Source: JAKAWQ01 sp035509315
Lineage (GTDB): Bacteria > Pseudomonadota > Alphaproteobacteria > Acetobacterales > Acetobacteraceae
Assembly (NCBI GenBank): GCA_035509315.1
Contig: DATJLS010000054.1
Span: 62,001 to 126,000 of the forward strand
Direction of reading: 5' to 3'
DNA length: 64,000 bases
Shown: positions 1-7,801 of the stretch, in pieces
Layout: each line of letters starts with the position of its first letter
How positions within the stretch are numbered: position 1 is the stretch's first letter
Translations under genes and position numbers: made by a program
The notes under the pieces: generated by a model
The model's input: the letters and a program-made list of their open reading frames with translations, nothing else
The model's database searches: none
Told to the model about the DNA's origin: nothing

Positions 1-644
1 CAACCGATTGCGGCCAATCGGTCTTGTGGCTTCAGGAAGGCTTTCGGCGAGATCGCGGCATCAAGCGCTTCGGCTTGCCGCCAGGGCCGTGAAATCGATC
101 AACAAACGTCAATACATATAAAAAGGGCAAACGCGGGATGACCGCTTAATTATTACGATATCGGTCTAATCTCTTGGCCGCTTCCGCAATCCTGGACCAA
201 TCTGCCAGAAGCCACATCGATCCGGCGGAAACCGGCGCGGTTCGCCTGAACCCTGTCGGCCGCGACGGACGCCCCCATGCACCTCGGCATGCGCGAACCG
301 CGCCATGTATCTGTTTTGCGAGCATCGTCATGCGGCGAGCCAATTCCCTCCGATTGCGATCTGCCGAACCATCGTGGATTCCGCCCGGATTCTTTTGCCT
401 TCTCGTCAAAGTCATGAAACCAATCGTCAAAATCACGATCCGAGCATGGCGACAAGAAATCTTCATGTTCTAGACAAACATTTTCCAATCGACCGTGAAC
501 AAAAGCCTCGCCCCGCGCGCGTTACAAGACGAAAGATTTGATACAAATCGAAACGATTGCCATGAAAAGACCACCGCCCGACCGCTGTAAGGTCTCAGCT
601 CAGAGCAAGTCTGCACGCTGAGTTGATAGCCGGAGGGCAAAGGA
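1..644. other. Intergenic stretch, no supported gene
   Basis: I find no convincing gene here. Short overlapping reading frames occur in several frames without a Shine-Dalgarno start or a recognisable domain. One frame is open from the left edge to about position 120 and could be the last codons of a gene entering from outside the window, but it is too short and compositionally too neutral to claim. The stretch near 100-180 is locally AT-rich. The last bases carry the GGAGG ribosome binding site of the sulfotransferase gene. Confidence 0.5.
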
Positions 645-1403
645 ATGCGCTCACAACCGCTTTGGATCGTCGGCGCCCCGCGCTCAGGAACAACCTTCCT
701 CGCGGCGGTCCTGAACCGCCATCCGATGATCGGGCTCACCAATGAGAGCCGGGTGTTCGTGCTGCTGAAGCATATCCTCGAGCGGGCATGCGCCGAACCG
801 GAACTCCTCGATCATGAGCAGCGCGAGCGCTTTACCGCATTCCTCAAGCGCGAGGCGGGAGGCCTGATCGAGCGCTATTATCGGGAAGCGCTGGGGATCG
901 CCACGCCTGTCTGGGGCGACAAGCACCCGCCTTACGCTGACCCCACGGTGCTTTCCGGCCGTGCCGGGGCAAGGCCGTTGCTGCCCGTCTCTGGCTCGTG
1001 CCTCCGGCTCATTCGCGAGGTTCTGCCGGATTCGAAATTCATCCATATCCATCGGGAGCCCACCGATGTGGCCCATTCGCTCGATCGCAAGGGTTGGGTG
1101 CCCTCGGTCGCTGACGGAATGGCCGTATGGCGGCAATATGTGCGGGAGATTGACGAGTTCTTTGGCGAGCTCGACGAAGCCAACCGGCTGGTGGTCGCCT
1201 ATGCCGACCTGCTCGAGGAGCCGGAGGAGACCGCTTCCTCGCTCGCGCGATTCCTTGGCCTGGCCGATGCTCGGCCGATGGAGCTTTTTCTTCGCGCCCA
1301 GCACCAGGCTCCGACGCCATTCAGCGCGCCGGTCAGGAATCTCAACGCGGTCTATGGAACCCGCGAGCCCTTGCGACTGGTTGCGGAGCGCGAAGCATCG
1401 TGA
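645..1403 (+). CDS. Sulfotransferase family protein
   Basis: A 252-residue cytosolic protein of the PAPS-dependent sulfotransferase fold. Residues 10-17 read GAPRSGTT, the 5'-phosphosulfate-binding loop that opens these enzymes. A second motif around IHIHREPTDVAHS fits the 3'-phosphate-binding strand and helix (Arg and Ser). By family it should move a sulfuryl group from PAPS to a hydroxyl or amine acceptor; the acceptor cannot be read from sequence. The start is supported by GGAGG at 632-636. It is somewhat short for the family and stands alone, convergent with the exporter gene that follows. Its stop lies inside a triplicated 14-bp repeat. Confidence 0.85.
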   Translation: MRSQPLWIVGAPRSGTTFLAAVLNRHPMIGLTNESRVFVLLKHILERACAEPELLDHEQRERFTAFLKREAGGLIERYYREALGIATPVWGDKHPPYADPTVLSGRAGARPLLPVSGSCLRLIREVLPDSKFIHIHREPTDVAHSLDRKGWVPSVADGMAVWRQYVREIDEFFGELDEANRLVVAYADLLEEPEETASSLARFLGLADARPMELFLRAQHQAPTPFSAPVRNLNAVYGTREPLRLVAEREAS

Positions 1404-1435
1404 GCCCAGCATCGTAGATCGAGCATCGTAAACAG
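1394..1435. repeat. Three tandem 14-bp units at the end of the sulfotransferase gene
   Basis: Three consecutive 14-bp units each begin AGCATCGT and continue GAGCCC, AGATCG and AAACAG. The first unit contains the sulfotransferase stop TGA. The three junction triplets after ATCG read TGA, TAG and TAA, so a slip of one unit would shift the frame. No function is known; this looks like a small slippage repeat. Confidence 0.6.
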
Positions 1436-1493
1436 AGACCGGGCGGGTGCCAGAGCGATGCTCCGTCCCGAGCAGAAATCGTGAGGCCTCCTC

Positions 1494-2795
1494 TCAGCTT
1501 TCGAAGAGCCATCCCGACTCGGTGGCGAATCGCGCCGCCGCGAGGCCAAGCGCCATCGCCCCCACGACGAAGGCACCGAGACCCGCCGCGCTTAGAGCCG
1601 CGGTCACCTCTCCCTGGTCGAACAGAACGATCGTTTGAAAAGCGAAGGTCCCCGGCACCATGATGATGATGCCGGGGACCGTGAGCGCGATGCGAGGGCA
1701 GGGATGCCCGGCACGACTCACGCGGTCCCGCACAAAGGATGCGAGCAGGCCCACGATGAAGGCGCCGGCGAGGGTCGCCGGAGCGAGCGCCATCCCGGCA
1801 TCGTGCAGGCCAAGCCTCAGCTCATTGCCGATCAGGGCGAGACCGGCAACGGTGAGCGCAGTTCGCCAGGAGCTGTTGTAGAGGATCGCGAAGCCGCAAC
1901 CGCCCGCGAGAGTGGCGATCGCGCGGAAGAAAAGGCGTGTGGCCTCGCTCTCGGGCGCAAAGGGCGGCGGCGCTGCCGTCAGGCCGGCAAGGCTTGCCAC
2001 CATGGCGAGCCCGAAGGCACCCGCGAGCAGGATCGCCACGCCGTAGACGAGGCGCATGACCGCAGCCTCGGTCTGGTGCTGAAGGAGATCGAGGAGTGCC
2101 GCGACCAGCGGGAACCCGGGCACCAGGAACAGCACCGAGGAGATGAAGCCCGCCGCGTGGGAAGGTGCCGGCAGGCCGAGACGGCCGAGCAGTGCGAGCA
2201 CGAGGCAATAGAGGCCGGAGGCCAGGATCGCGCAAAGCGCGGTGGTGACATACTGGTTGATCCGCCTCCCGAGCAGAATCGAGCGCAAGGACTGACCGGC
2301 CGCGCCGGCAAGCGCGCTTGCGAAAATCTCGATCGGGCCGCCGTCGTTGAGATAGGAGAAGGCGCCGGAGGCGGCGCCGACCGCGATCGCGGTCAGCAGC
2401 AGCGGGTGAAGCGGTTTCGTCCTCTCGATCCTGTCGAGTTGTGCCGCGATCGTGCCGGGATTCGTGCCCGGCTTCACCGCACGCGCCAGGGCCTCGAGCG
2501 CGCCGATGCGGAAGGCATTGATGCCGAGAGGCGCGATCTCCGCCACGCTTGTGATCTCATCCTCGCCGCGGCGCACGGTGACTGTCATCGTGCCGAGCGA
2601 GATGCGCGCGGCGAAGCCTTCGAATCCCATGGCGCGGGCGAGCTTCGCCGTCCATTCATGGACGCGGAAGGCGGCATCGCCGCTCCTCAGCATCAGCGTC
2701 GCGAAGCGAATAAGACAGGCCAGGCCTGCGGCGAGCTCGGTCTTTTCCGGGCTCTGGCGCGGCGCCGGCACGCATATCTTCTCCTCGTTCGGCAT
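1494..2795 (-). CDS. ThrE-family threonine/serine exporter-like membrane protein
   Basis: A 433-residue inner-membrane protein with the two-part layout of the ThrE/YjjP-YjjB family. An N-terminal soluble domain (about residues 25-140) has the typical LACLIRFATLMLRSGDAAFRV opening and a MTVTV strand. About ten hydrophobic helices follow (about 145-425). ThrE of Corynebacterium exports threonine and serine by proton motive force; substrate specificity here is inferred from family only. Both halves are present in one polypeptide, as in ThrE and unlike split enterobacterial homologues. It is transcribed towards the sulfotransferase gene and starts shortly before the stop of the DUF3429 gene, so the two may be co-transcribed. 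Confidence 0.85.
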   Translation of the reverse strand: MPNEEKICVPAPRQSPEKTELAAGLACLIRFATLMLRSGDAAFRVHEWTAKLARAMGFEGFAARISLGTMTVTVRRGEDEITSVAEIAPLGINAFRIGALEALARAVKPGTNPGTIAAQLDRIERTKPLHPLLLTAIAVGAASGAFSYLNDGGPIEIFASALAGAAGQSLRSILLGRRINQYVTTALCAILASGLYCLVLALLGRLGLPAPSHAAGFISSVLFLVPGFPLVAALLDLLQHQTEAAVMRLVYGVAILLAGAFGLAMVASLAGLTAAPPPFAPESEATRLFFRAIATLAGGCGFAILYNSSWRTALTVAGLALIGNELRLGLHDAGMALAPATLAGAFIVGLLASFVRDRVSRAGHPCPRIALTVPGIIIMVPGTFAFQTIVLFDQGEVTAALSAAGLGAFVVGAMALGLAAARFATESGWLFES

Positions 2796-2816
2796 TCGCT
2801 CCCTGTCGCTCTCAAT

Positions 2817-3278
2817 CTAAATCACGATGGTGGCACCGATCAGCCGCAACACCAGCACGGTGATGAGGATCGCCACCACGATCACCGAATGTGTCCAGCG
2901 CAGCCACATATAGCCGGCCGGGACCAGCGCGCGGCGATGCGCGGCCGCCTCGACGACCACGCTCGCGATGAAGCCGCCGATCAAGAGGAGCAGCCCGGCC
3001 CAGAGTGGAAGCAAGAGGGCGACCCAGCCCGTGAGCGCGGGCAGGATGCCGAGCGAGAGCCTGAGGCGCTCGGCCTCGGGTGATGAGGGCGGCGCTCCGG
3101 CGGCGAGGGCAAGCCCCCAATGCACGGCGCCGAGGAACGAGAGCGTGACCGCGCCATAGCCGATCAGCGCCGGCAGGGCCCAGGACGCCGCGTGCCTGAG
3201 GCTCTCGAAGCCGCAGACAAGGAATGGCAGCAACCCGGCCAACCCGAGCAGCGTCACAAGGAGCGGGGTGCGGTTCAT
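2817..3278 (-). CDS. DUF3429 domain membrane protein
   Basis: A 153-residue protein with about five hydrophobic helices, matching the DUF3429 family, whose members have no established function. Recognisable parts are the N-terminal helix, a GYGAVTLSFLGAVHWGLAL helix with the conserved G-A-V-H-W-G, and a C-terminal helix before a short tail. The reading frame is open upstream, but the start at 3278 is chosen because a GGAGA ribosome binding site precedes it and the upstream part reads as non-protein-like. It probably forms a two-gene unit with the ThrE-like gene downstream. It is divergent from the Crp-type regulator gene. Confidence 0.75.
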   Translation of the reverse strand: MNRTPLLVTLLGLAGLLPFLVCGFESLRHAASWALPALIGYGAVTLSFLGAVHWGLALAAGAPPSSPEAERLRLSLGILPALTGWVALLLPLWAGLLLLIGGFIASVVVEAAAHRRALVPAGYMWLRWTHSVIVVAILITVLVLRLIGATIVI

Positions 3279-3352
3279 CGTCGTCTCTCCTAGGGCCGAT
3301 GGCGGGCCATCGCCGAGAATACTCCGCCTGCCTGATGGAACCTTGTCTCGGG

Positions 3353-3365
3353 GGGCACTGTGCCC
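3353..3365. promoter_or_regulatory. Small palindrome in a divergent promoter region
   Basis: GGGCAC-T-GTGCCC is a perfect 6-bp inverted repeat between the divergent DUF3429 gene and the Crp-type regulator gene. A related CTGGCACC lies about 25 bp downstream. Palindromes in this position can be autoregulatory operators, but the sequence does not match the Crp or FNR consensus, so the assignment is tentative. Confidence 0.3.
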
Positions 3366-3460
3366 TTGCTCCCTGGCACCGTTCCTGAGCACAATTCGGG
3401 TTCGTCGGGCCAGCAGGGAGACGGTCGCTGGACGAACCCTTCGATTCGAACGGGTCGGGG

Positions 3461-4147
3461 ATGGCTGCACGCATGCGCGCGCTGGCGTCCGTGGCCCTTC
3501 TCGCCCCTCTTTCCGCCAGCCAGCTTGCCGCTTTCGCGCAGCTTGCGCGCGAACGAGCGGCGGCGAGGGGGGAGTGGCTGTTCCATCGCGGCGATCCGGG
3601 GGACTTCCTGCTGGTCGTTCTTGCCGGCGAGCTTCGCGTCAGCGTCTCGGGCACGGATGGACGCGAGCAGATCCTCCGCACGCTCGGTCCGGGCGACGTG
3701 GTGGGCGAGATCGCCGTGCTCGACGGCCGACCGCGCTCGGCCGATGCTCTCGCGGTCACGCGGGCCCGGCTGCTGGTGGTGGACCGCAGGGCAGTGCTCG
3801 AGGAAGTCGCGCGGAACACTGAATTCGGGCTCGCGCTGATGCGCCTTCTCTGCAAACGGCTGCGGGCAACGTCCGCAGCGCTCGAGGCGATGCTTTTCCA
3901 TGACAGCGGGACGCGGCTCGCGGCGGCGCTGGTTCAGCTTTCCGGCGGACGGGAGGGCGCCCGGGTGGATCTGACGCAGAACCAGCTTGGAGAGATGGTC
4001 GGCGCGGCCCGCGAGACGGTGAACAAGAAGCTCCGCACCTGGGAGAAGGAGGGGCTGGTCGCGCTCAGCCCGGGGCGGGTGATCGTCAAGGCCCCGCTCC
4101 GGCTTGCCGCCTTGCTGCCTGATCAAGGTGTCATCGGCGATTCCTGA
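3461..4147 (+). CDS. Crp/Fnr-family transcriptional regulator
   Basis: A 228-residue regulator. Residues about 20-125 form the cyclic-nucleotide-binding-type beta roll with the GDPGDFLLVVLAGELRV and GDVVGEIAVLDGRPRSA segments. A dimerisation helix follows, then a winged helix-turn-helix at about 170-215 (LTQNQLGEMVGAARETVNKK). No N-terminal or central cysteine cluster is present, so it is not an oxygen-sensing FNR. The R-S-A after the phosphate-binding loop resembles cAMP-type cassettes, but effector binding is not shown. It is divergent from the DUF3429 gene. Its last 17 bases overlap the end of the convergent glycosyltransferase gene. Confidence 0.85.
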   Translation: MAARMRALASVALLAPLSASQLAAFAQLARERAAARGEWLFHRGDPGDFLLVVLAGELRVSVSGTDGREQILRTLGPGDVVGEIAVLDGRPRSADALAVTRARLLVVDRRAVLEEVARNTEFGLALMRLLCKRLRATSAALEAMLFHDSGTRLAAALVQLSGGREGARVDLTQNQLGEMVGAARETVNKKLRTWEKEGLVALSPGRVIVKAPLRLAALLPDQGVIGDS

Positions 4148-5687
4148 CCTTTTTTTCGGTCTTGGCGTGCGTTCGACCACAGGGGGCGGGCAGGGCGGCG
4201 AGAAGCGAAAGCGAGACGGCGGCGAGATAGGGCAGTGACTGAATGAGAAGTGTCAGGCACCAGAGCTTGACCTTCCCGCCCGCAAGGCCGTGCACGGCAG
4301 CGACGCCGATCACCGCGGCCCAGGCGAGAAGAAGGAGGCAGGATTCCTCGCGCGCCGCGGCGAGCCCCTGTGCGAACCAGGGCGCATCGCCCGTCCGGAG
4401 CATGCGGAAGAATGGTACGGGCTGCGCTGTCAGGCCCCACAGCGTGGCTTTGCCGGTGATATGCGAACGCGCGAGCCTGGCGATGGCGCCCCCCATCTCC
4501 GCGCGCAGGGAACGGGAAATAGGCCGGTGATGGGGCAGGAAAGGCTCGGCCTGCCTGAAGATGGCGAGGGCGACTGAAGCCGGCAGGAAGAGCAGGATCG
4601 GGAACGCGACGTGCCCCGGCGAAAGGATAAGCGCAACAGACCATGCCAGCGCGGTAAGGAGCAAGAGCAAGCAAAGCCCCTCGCCGAGCCCGGCCAGGCC
4701 GCCGATGAGGAAGCGCCAGCGCTGGCTTAAGGAGAGTTCACGGCTGAAGGGTGAAAGCAGGGCGCGCCAATGGACCTCTCCGATGCGGATGGCGCCGTAG
4801 GCCTTGCAAAAATGCTGCCTGCGCCAGGATGCGAAATCATCGGGCATTGCGCCCTTGCCGAAGCTTTTCCGTGCGGAGATACCCCGCCAGCCCAGACACA
4901 TCAGGCGCAGCCCGAGTTCCGCCTCTTCCACGGGGCACCATTCGGCCCAGCCGCCGGCAGCATGGATTGCGGTGGTGCGAACCAAAATCATCGCGGCATG
5001 CGCGATGATGGGGTCATGTCCGTCCCGGGAGATCATCCCGAGGTGCGAAGATTCAGTATATTCCCAAAACATCAAGCGTTTGAAGAGCGTTTCTTCGCTC
5101 TCGCGGCACTCCTGCGGCGATTGGGCGAACCCGAGCTTCGGATCGGCGAAGGCCGGCACCATGGAACGCAGCCAATCCGGCGAGACTATATCGCCGCTGC
5201 TGATCACGCCGATGATCGTGGCATTCGCCGCCGTTTCGCCGAGAGCGAAGTTGAGGGCGCCCGCCCTGAAGCCGGGCCAGGATCCGAGATGGAAGAAACG
5301 AAAGCGCGAACCGAGCTTGGCGCAGTGCTTCGCCACCGGCTCCCAGAGCGCGGGGTCGTCGGTGTTGTTGTCGATCACCAGCACTTCGAAATCGGGATAG
5401 TCGAGTCGGGAAAGCACATCGAGGGTCTCGCACACAATCTGCGGCGGCTCGCTGCAGACCGGCACATGAATCGAGACTTTGAGGGGCTTCGTACGTGCCG
5501 GTGCGTGAATCTCGCCTCGAACGGGCGGAACGAGAGAAGTGCGGGTCGGTGGGCTGGGGGCGAGAGAGGAAGAGAAAGCTGCCTTGCGCAGAAAATTCCC
5601 AAGTGCCGGCGCTTTGGTGGCGGGGGTCGGGGGCGGCGCTCCGGCCAGGCTTCGGGCCTGCGGCGCCGGGATGACGGGACGGCTCAT
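4131..5687 (-). CDS. Membrane-bound family 2 glycosyltransferase
   Basis: A 518-residue processive-type GT2 enzyme. The GT-A domain starts near residue 70 (KVSIHVPVCSEPPQ) and contains the nucleotide-sugar-binding VLVIDNNTDD at about 103-111. Later come an acidic EEAELGLRLM segment and a WRRQHFCKAYG segment, in the places where cellulose-synthase-like enzymes carry the TED and QxxRW motifs; both differ from the consensus. Several transmembrane helices fill the C-terminal third. By family it should polymerise or attach sugars at the inner membrane; the product is unknown. The first 60 residues are Pro/Ala-rich and low in complexity. It stands alone and overlaps the Crp-type gene tail to tail. 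Confidence 0.8.
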   Translation of the reverse strand: MSRPVIPAPQARSLAGAPPPTPATKAPALGNFLRKAAFSSSLAPSPPTRTSLVPPVRGEIHAPARTKPLKVSIHVPVCSEPPQIVCETLDVLSRLDYPDFEVLVIDNNTDDPALWEPVAKHCAKLGSRFRFFHLGSWPGFRAGALNFALGETAANATIIGVISSGDIVSPDWLRSMVPAFADPKLGFAQSPQECRESEETLFKRLMFWEYTESSHLGMISRDGHDPIIAHAAMILVRTTAIHAAGGWAEWCPVEEAELGLRLMCLGWRGISARKSFGKGAMPDDFASWRRQHFCKAYGAIRIGEVHWRALLSPFSRELSLSQRWRFLIGGLAGLGEGLCLLLLLTALAWSVALILSPGHVAFPILLFLPASVALAIFRQAEPFLPHHRPISRSLRAEMGGAIARLARSHITGKATLWGLTAQPVPFFRMLRTGDAPWFAQGLAAAREESCLLLLAWAAVIGVAAVHGLAGGKVKLWCLTLLIQSLPYLAAVSLSLLAALPAPCGRTHAKTEKKVRNRR

Positions 5688-5831
5688 TCGACGAACATTC
5701 CAGGCGCGGGCGACGGCCCGGCCAAGCGGGGAAGGAAAGGTTGCTCTGAGGCACCGATTCGGCCCGAATACGGCAGATTCAGGGTATTTCGCGAAGTTAC
5801 TGACTGATGGGATGAGGATGGGAAGCGCGCG

Positions 5832-7181
5832 ATGCAGATTGTGATCGAGATCCTCTTCGTGCTGTTCCTGATCCTGCTGAACGGTCTTTTCGCGATGGGC
5901 GAAATGGCGCTCGTCTCGGCGCGGCGCGCACGGCTCGCGGTGCTCGCCCAGTCCGGCCGGCGCGGCGCGGCGCTGGCGCGCCGGTTGGTCGAGCAGCCGG
6001 CGCGCTTCCTGCCCACCGTGCAGATCGGGATCAGCCTGGTCGGGATTATCGCCGGCGTCTTCGGCGGCGCGCAGATCGCCGACCGGGTGGCGCTCGCGCT
6101 CCGCACCTTCCCTGCCCTCAGGCCCTTCGCCGGGACGCTTTCGCTCGTCCTCGTGGTGCTGGTGATCAGCTATTTCAGCTTGGTGCTTGGCGAGCTGGTG
6201 CCGAAGCAGCTGGCGCTCCGCTATGCCGAATCGGTTGCCGCCTTCGTGGCCGGCCCGCTCGCCTGGCTCGCCCGTGCCGCGAGCCCGGTGGTGTGGCTGC
6301 TAAGCGAGTCCTCGGCGCTCGTGCTGAGGGCGCTCCGGGTGCCACGGGTGGCTGCCCCGGCGGTGAGCGAAGAGGAGCTCCGGGCACTGGTCGCGGAGGG
6401 CGCGCAGGCTGGCGTCCTGGAAGAAGAGGAGCAGCACATGATCGAGCGTGTGCTGCGGCTTGCCGACAAGAAGGTGCGGGCGATCATGACGCCGCGGACA
6501 GAAGTCACTTGGCTTGACCGCACCGACCCGCCCGCGGAACTCAAGGCGACCCTCAAGGCGAGCCCCCATGCGCGCTTCGTCGTCTGCGACGGGACGGTGG
6601 ACAATGTGGTGGGTGTGGTGCTGGCGAAGGACCTGCTCGACCGGATACTCGACGGCGCGGCGCTCGCGGTGAGCCCGGTGCTGCGCCAGCCGATCGTGGT
6701 GCCGGACACGATTTCCGCGCTCGATGCGCTCGAGCGGCTGCGGGACGACCGCGTCGGGCTCGCCCTTGTGATGGACGAGTATGGAAGCTTCGAAGGCGTG
6801 GTGACCACGAGCGATCTGCTTGAGGCGATCGTCGGCGAGGCCGCGGAAATCGTGCCCCCGGGCCTTCTCGGCGCCAAACGACCCCAGGGTGCGCTGCTGT
6901 TCGACGGGCTAACCGCCGTCGATGAGGTGAAGGCACGGCTCGGGCTGCCCGACCTGCCGGCCGAGGGCGATTATCATACGCTGGGCGGGCTTTTGCTGGC
7001 GCTGTTGCGGCGCGTGCCGCGAGTGGGTGAGCGGATCGTCTTTGGCGGCTGGCGGTTCGAGGTTCTGGAAATGGACGGGCGGCGGGTGGCCCGTGTGCAA
7101 GTGGTGCCGGAGCCGGCGCCGGCCGAGGGGATCCCGGAGGCGGCCGCGGGCGGGCCGCCCGGAGAATTGCCCGAGGGGTAG
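5832..7181 (+). CDS. CNNM/HlyC-CorC family transmembrane protein
   Basis: A 449-residue protein with the full hemolysin/CorC architecture. It has an N-terminal DUF21 (CNNM) membrane domain at about 1-190 with four hydrophobic stretches, a pair of CBS domains at about 205-330 (IMTPRTEVTWLD is the classical entry to the first), and a C-terminal CorC_HlyC domain at about 345-430 ending in a GDYHTLGGLLLALL core. Related proteins take part in magnesium or cobalt efflux and bind adenine nucleotides at the CBS pair. The older hemolysin name is not evidence for cell lysis. It stands alone, divergent from the glycosyltransferase gene. Confidence 0.88.
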   Translation: MQIVIEILFVLFLILLNGLFAMGEMALVSARRARLAVLAQSGRRGAALARRLVEQPARFLPTVQIGISLVGIIAGVFGGAQIADRVALALRTFPALRPFAGTLSLVLVVLVISYFSLVLGELVPKQLALRYAESVAAFVAGPLAWLARAASPVVWLLSESSALVLRALRVPRVAAPAVSEEELRALVAEGAQAGVLEEEEQHMIERVLRLADKKVRAIMTPRTEVTWLDRTDPPAELKATLKASPHARFVVCDGTVDNVVGVVLAKDLLDRILDGAALAVSPVLRQPIVVPDTISALDALERLRDDRVGLALVMDEYGSFEGVVTTSDLLEAIVGEAAEIVPPGLLGAKRPQGALLFDGLTAVDEVKARLGLPDLPAEGDYHTLGGLLLALLRRVPRVGERIVFGGWRFEVLEMDGRRVARVQVVPEPAPAEGIPEAAAGGPPGELPEG

Positions 7182-7195
7182 CGGCAGGGAGCTTG

Positions 7196-7233
7196 CATCA
7201 TGATAGCGATGGGCTTATGTCGCTATCATGATG
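7196..7233. promoter_or_regulatory. Perfect 14-bp inverted repeat, likely operator of the HxlR regulator
   Basis: CATCATGATAGCGA (7196-7209) and its exact complement (7220-7233) are separated by 10 bp. TGATAGC recurs a third time directly after it (7232-7238). The element starts about 15 bp after the stop of the CNNM-type gene and ends about 25 bp before the HxlR gene start. Both arms are AT-rich for this genome and there is no T tract, so an operator fits better than a terminator. HxlR-family regulators are dimers that bind such palindromes upstream of their own operon. Confidence 0.6.
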
Positions 7234-7258
7234 ATAGCTGTCTTCGGCTGAGCGGTCC

Positions 7259-7801
7259 GTGCAGCGGAAGAGCTTCAGCGGGATGCAATGCCCGATTGCC
7301 CGCAGCCTCGAGCGCGTTGGCGAGTGGTGGAGCATCCTGATCCTGCGCGACGCGCTGAACGGGATCACCCGCTTCGATGAATTCCAGAAAAACCTCGGGA
7401 TCGCGCCGAACATGCTGGCGCGGCGGCTGAGCGGGCTCGTCGAAGCCGGGCTGCTCGAACGCCGCCGCTACAACGCGCATCCGCCGCGTGATGAGTATAT
7501 GCCGACCGAACGAGGGCGGGATTTCCAGCCGGTGCTGTGGGCGCTGCTGGCCTGGGGCAACCGGCATTTCGCGCCTGAGGGGCCGAGCCTGGTGCTGATC
7601 GACGAAGCGACCGGCGCGATCGCCGATCCGGTGCTGGTGGATCGGACGAGCGGCGCCGAGATCGCCCCGCCGCGTTTCCGCGCGGCCCCCGGGCCGGCGG
7701 CCAATGAGCGGCTGCGCCGGCGTTATTCGCGAACGGCGGGAATCCCCAGGGAATCGTCGCGGGAATCGTCGCGGGAATCGTCCCAGGAATCGTCGACATG
7801 A
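7259..7801 (+). CDS. HxlR-family transcriptional regulator
   Basis: A 180-residue winged-helix regulator. CPIARSLERVGEWWSILIL (about 10-28) is the HxlR signature with its conserved Cys, and FQKNLGIAPNMLARRLSGL is the recognition region. In several HxlR proteins the N-terminal Cys senses electrophiles or oxidants; that role here is inference. The GTG at 7259 gives the full frame, but the ATG eight codons later is equally possible. The usual domain ends near residue 120. The rest is a tail finishing in four ESS-type units encoded by a 12-bp repeat. The stop overlaps the ATG of the next gene, so it should regulate the efflux pair and itself. Confidence 0.85.
   Translation: MQRKSFSGMQCPIARSLERVGEWWSILILRDALNGITRFDEFQKNLGIAPNMLARRLSGLVEAGLLERRRYNAHPPRDEYMPTERGRDFQPVLWALLAWGNRHFAPEGPSLVLIDEATGAIADPVLVDRTSGAEIAPPRFRAAPGPAANERLRRRYSRTAGIPRESSRESSRESSQESST
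7750..7797 (+). repeat. Four tandem 12-bp units encoding an ESS repeat
   Basis: Four consecutive 12-bp units based on GGAATCGTCGCG encode R-E-S-S, R-E-S-S, Q-E-S-S-like steps at the extreme C-terminus of the HxlR regulator, just before the overlapping start of the membrane-fusion gene. Unit length is a multiple of three, so copy number can vary without breaking the frame. Confidence 0.75.

Noticed and set aside
2..120. Open frame entering from the left edge
   Set aside because: About 39 codons without diagnostic residues; codon positions show no strong GC3 bias, so a gene end cannot be supported.
1635..3083. Long plus-strand frame (482 codons) opposite the ThrE-like gene
   Set aside because: Shadow of a clear membrane transporter gene, rich in Arg, Glu and His, with no domain or ribosome binding site.
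3461..4147. Crp-type regulator as the FNR protein acting on the cydA box
   Set aside because: It lacks the cysteines that ligate the oxygen-sensing iron-sulfur cluster, and nothing ties it to that site.
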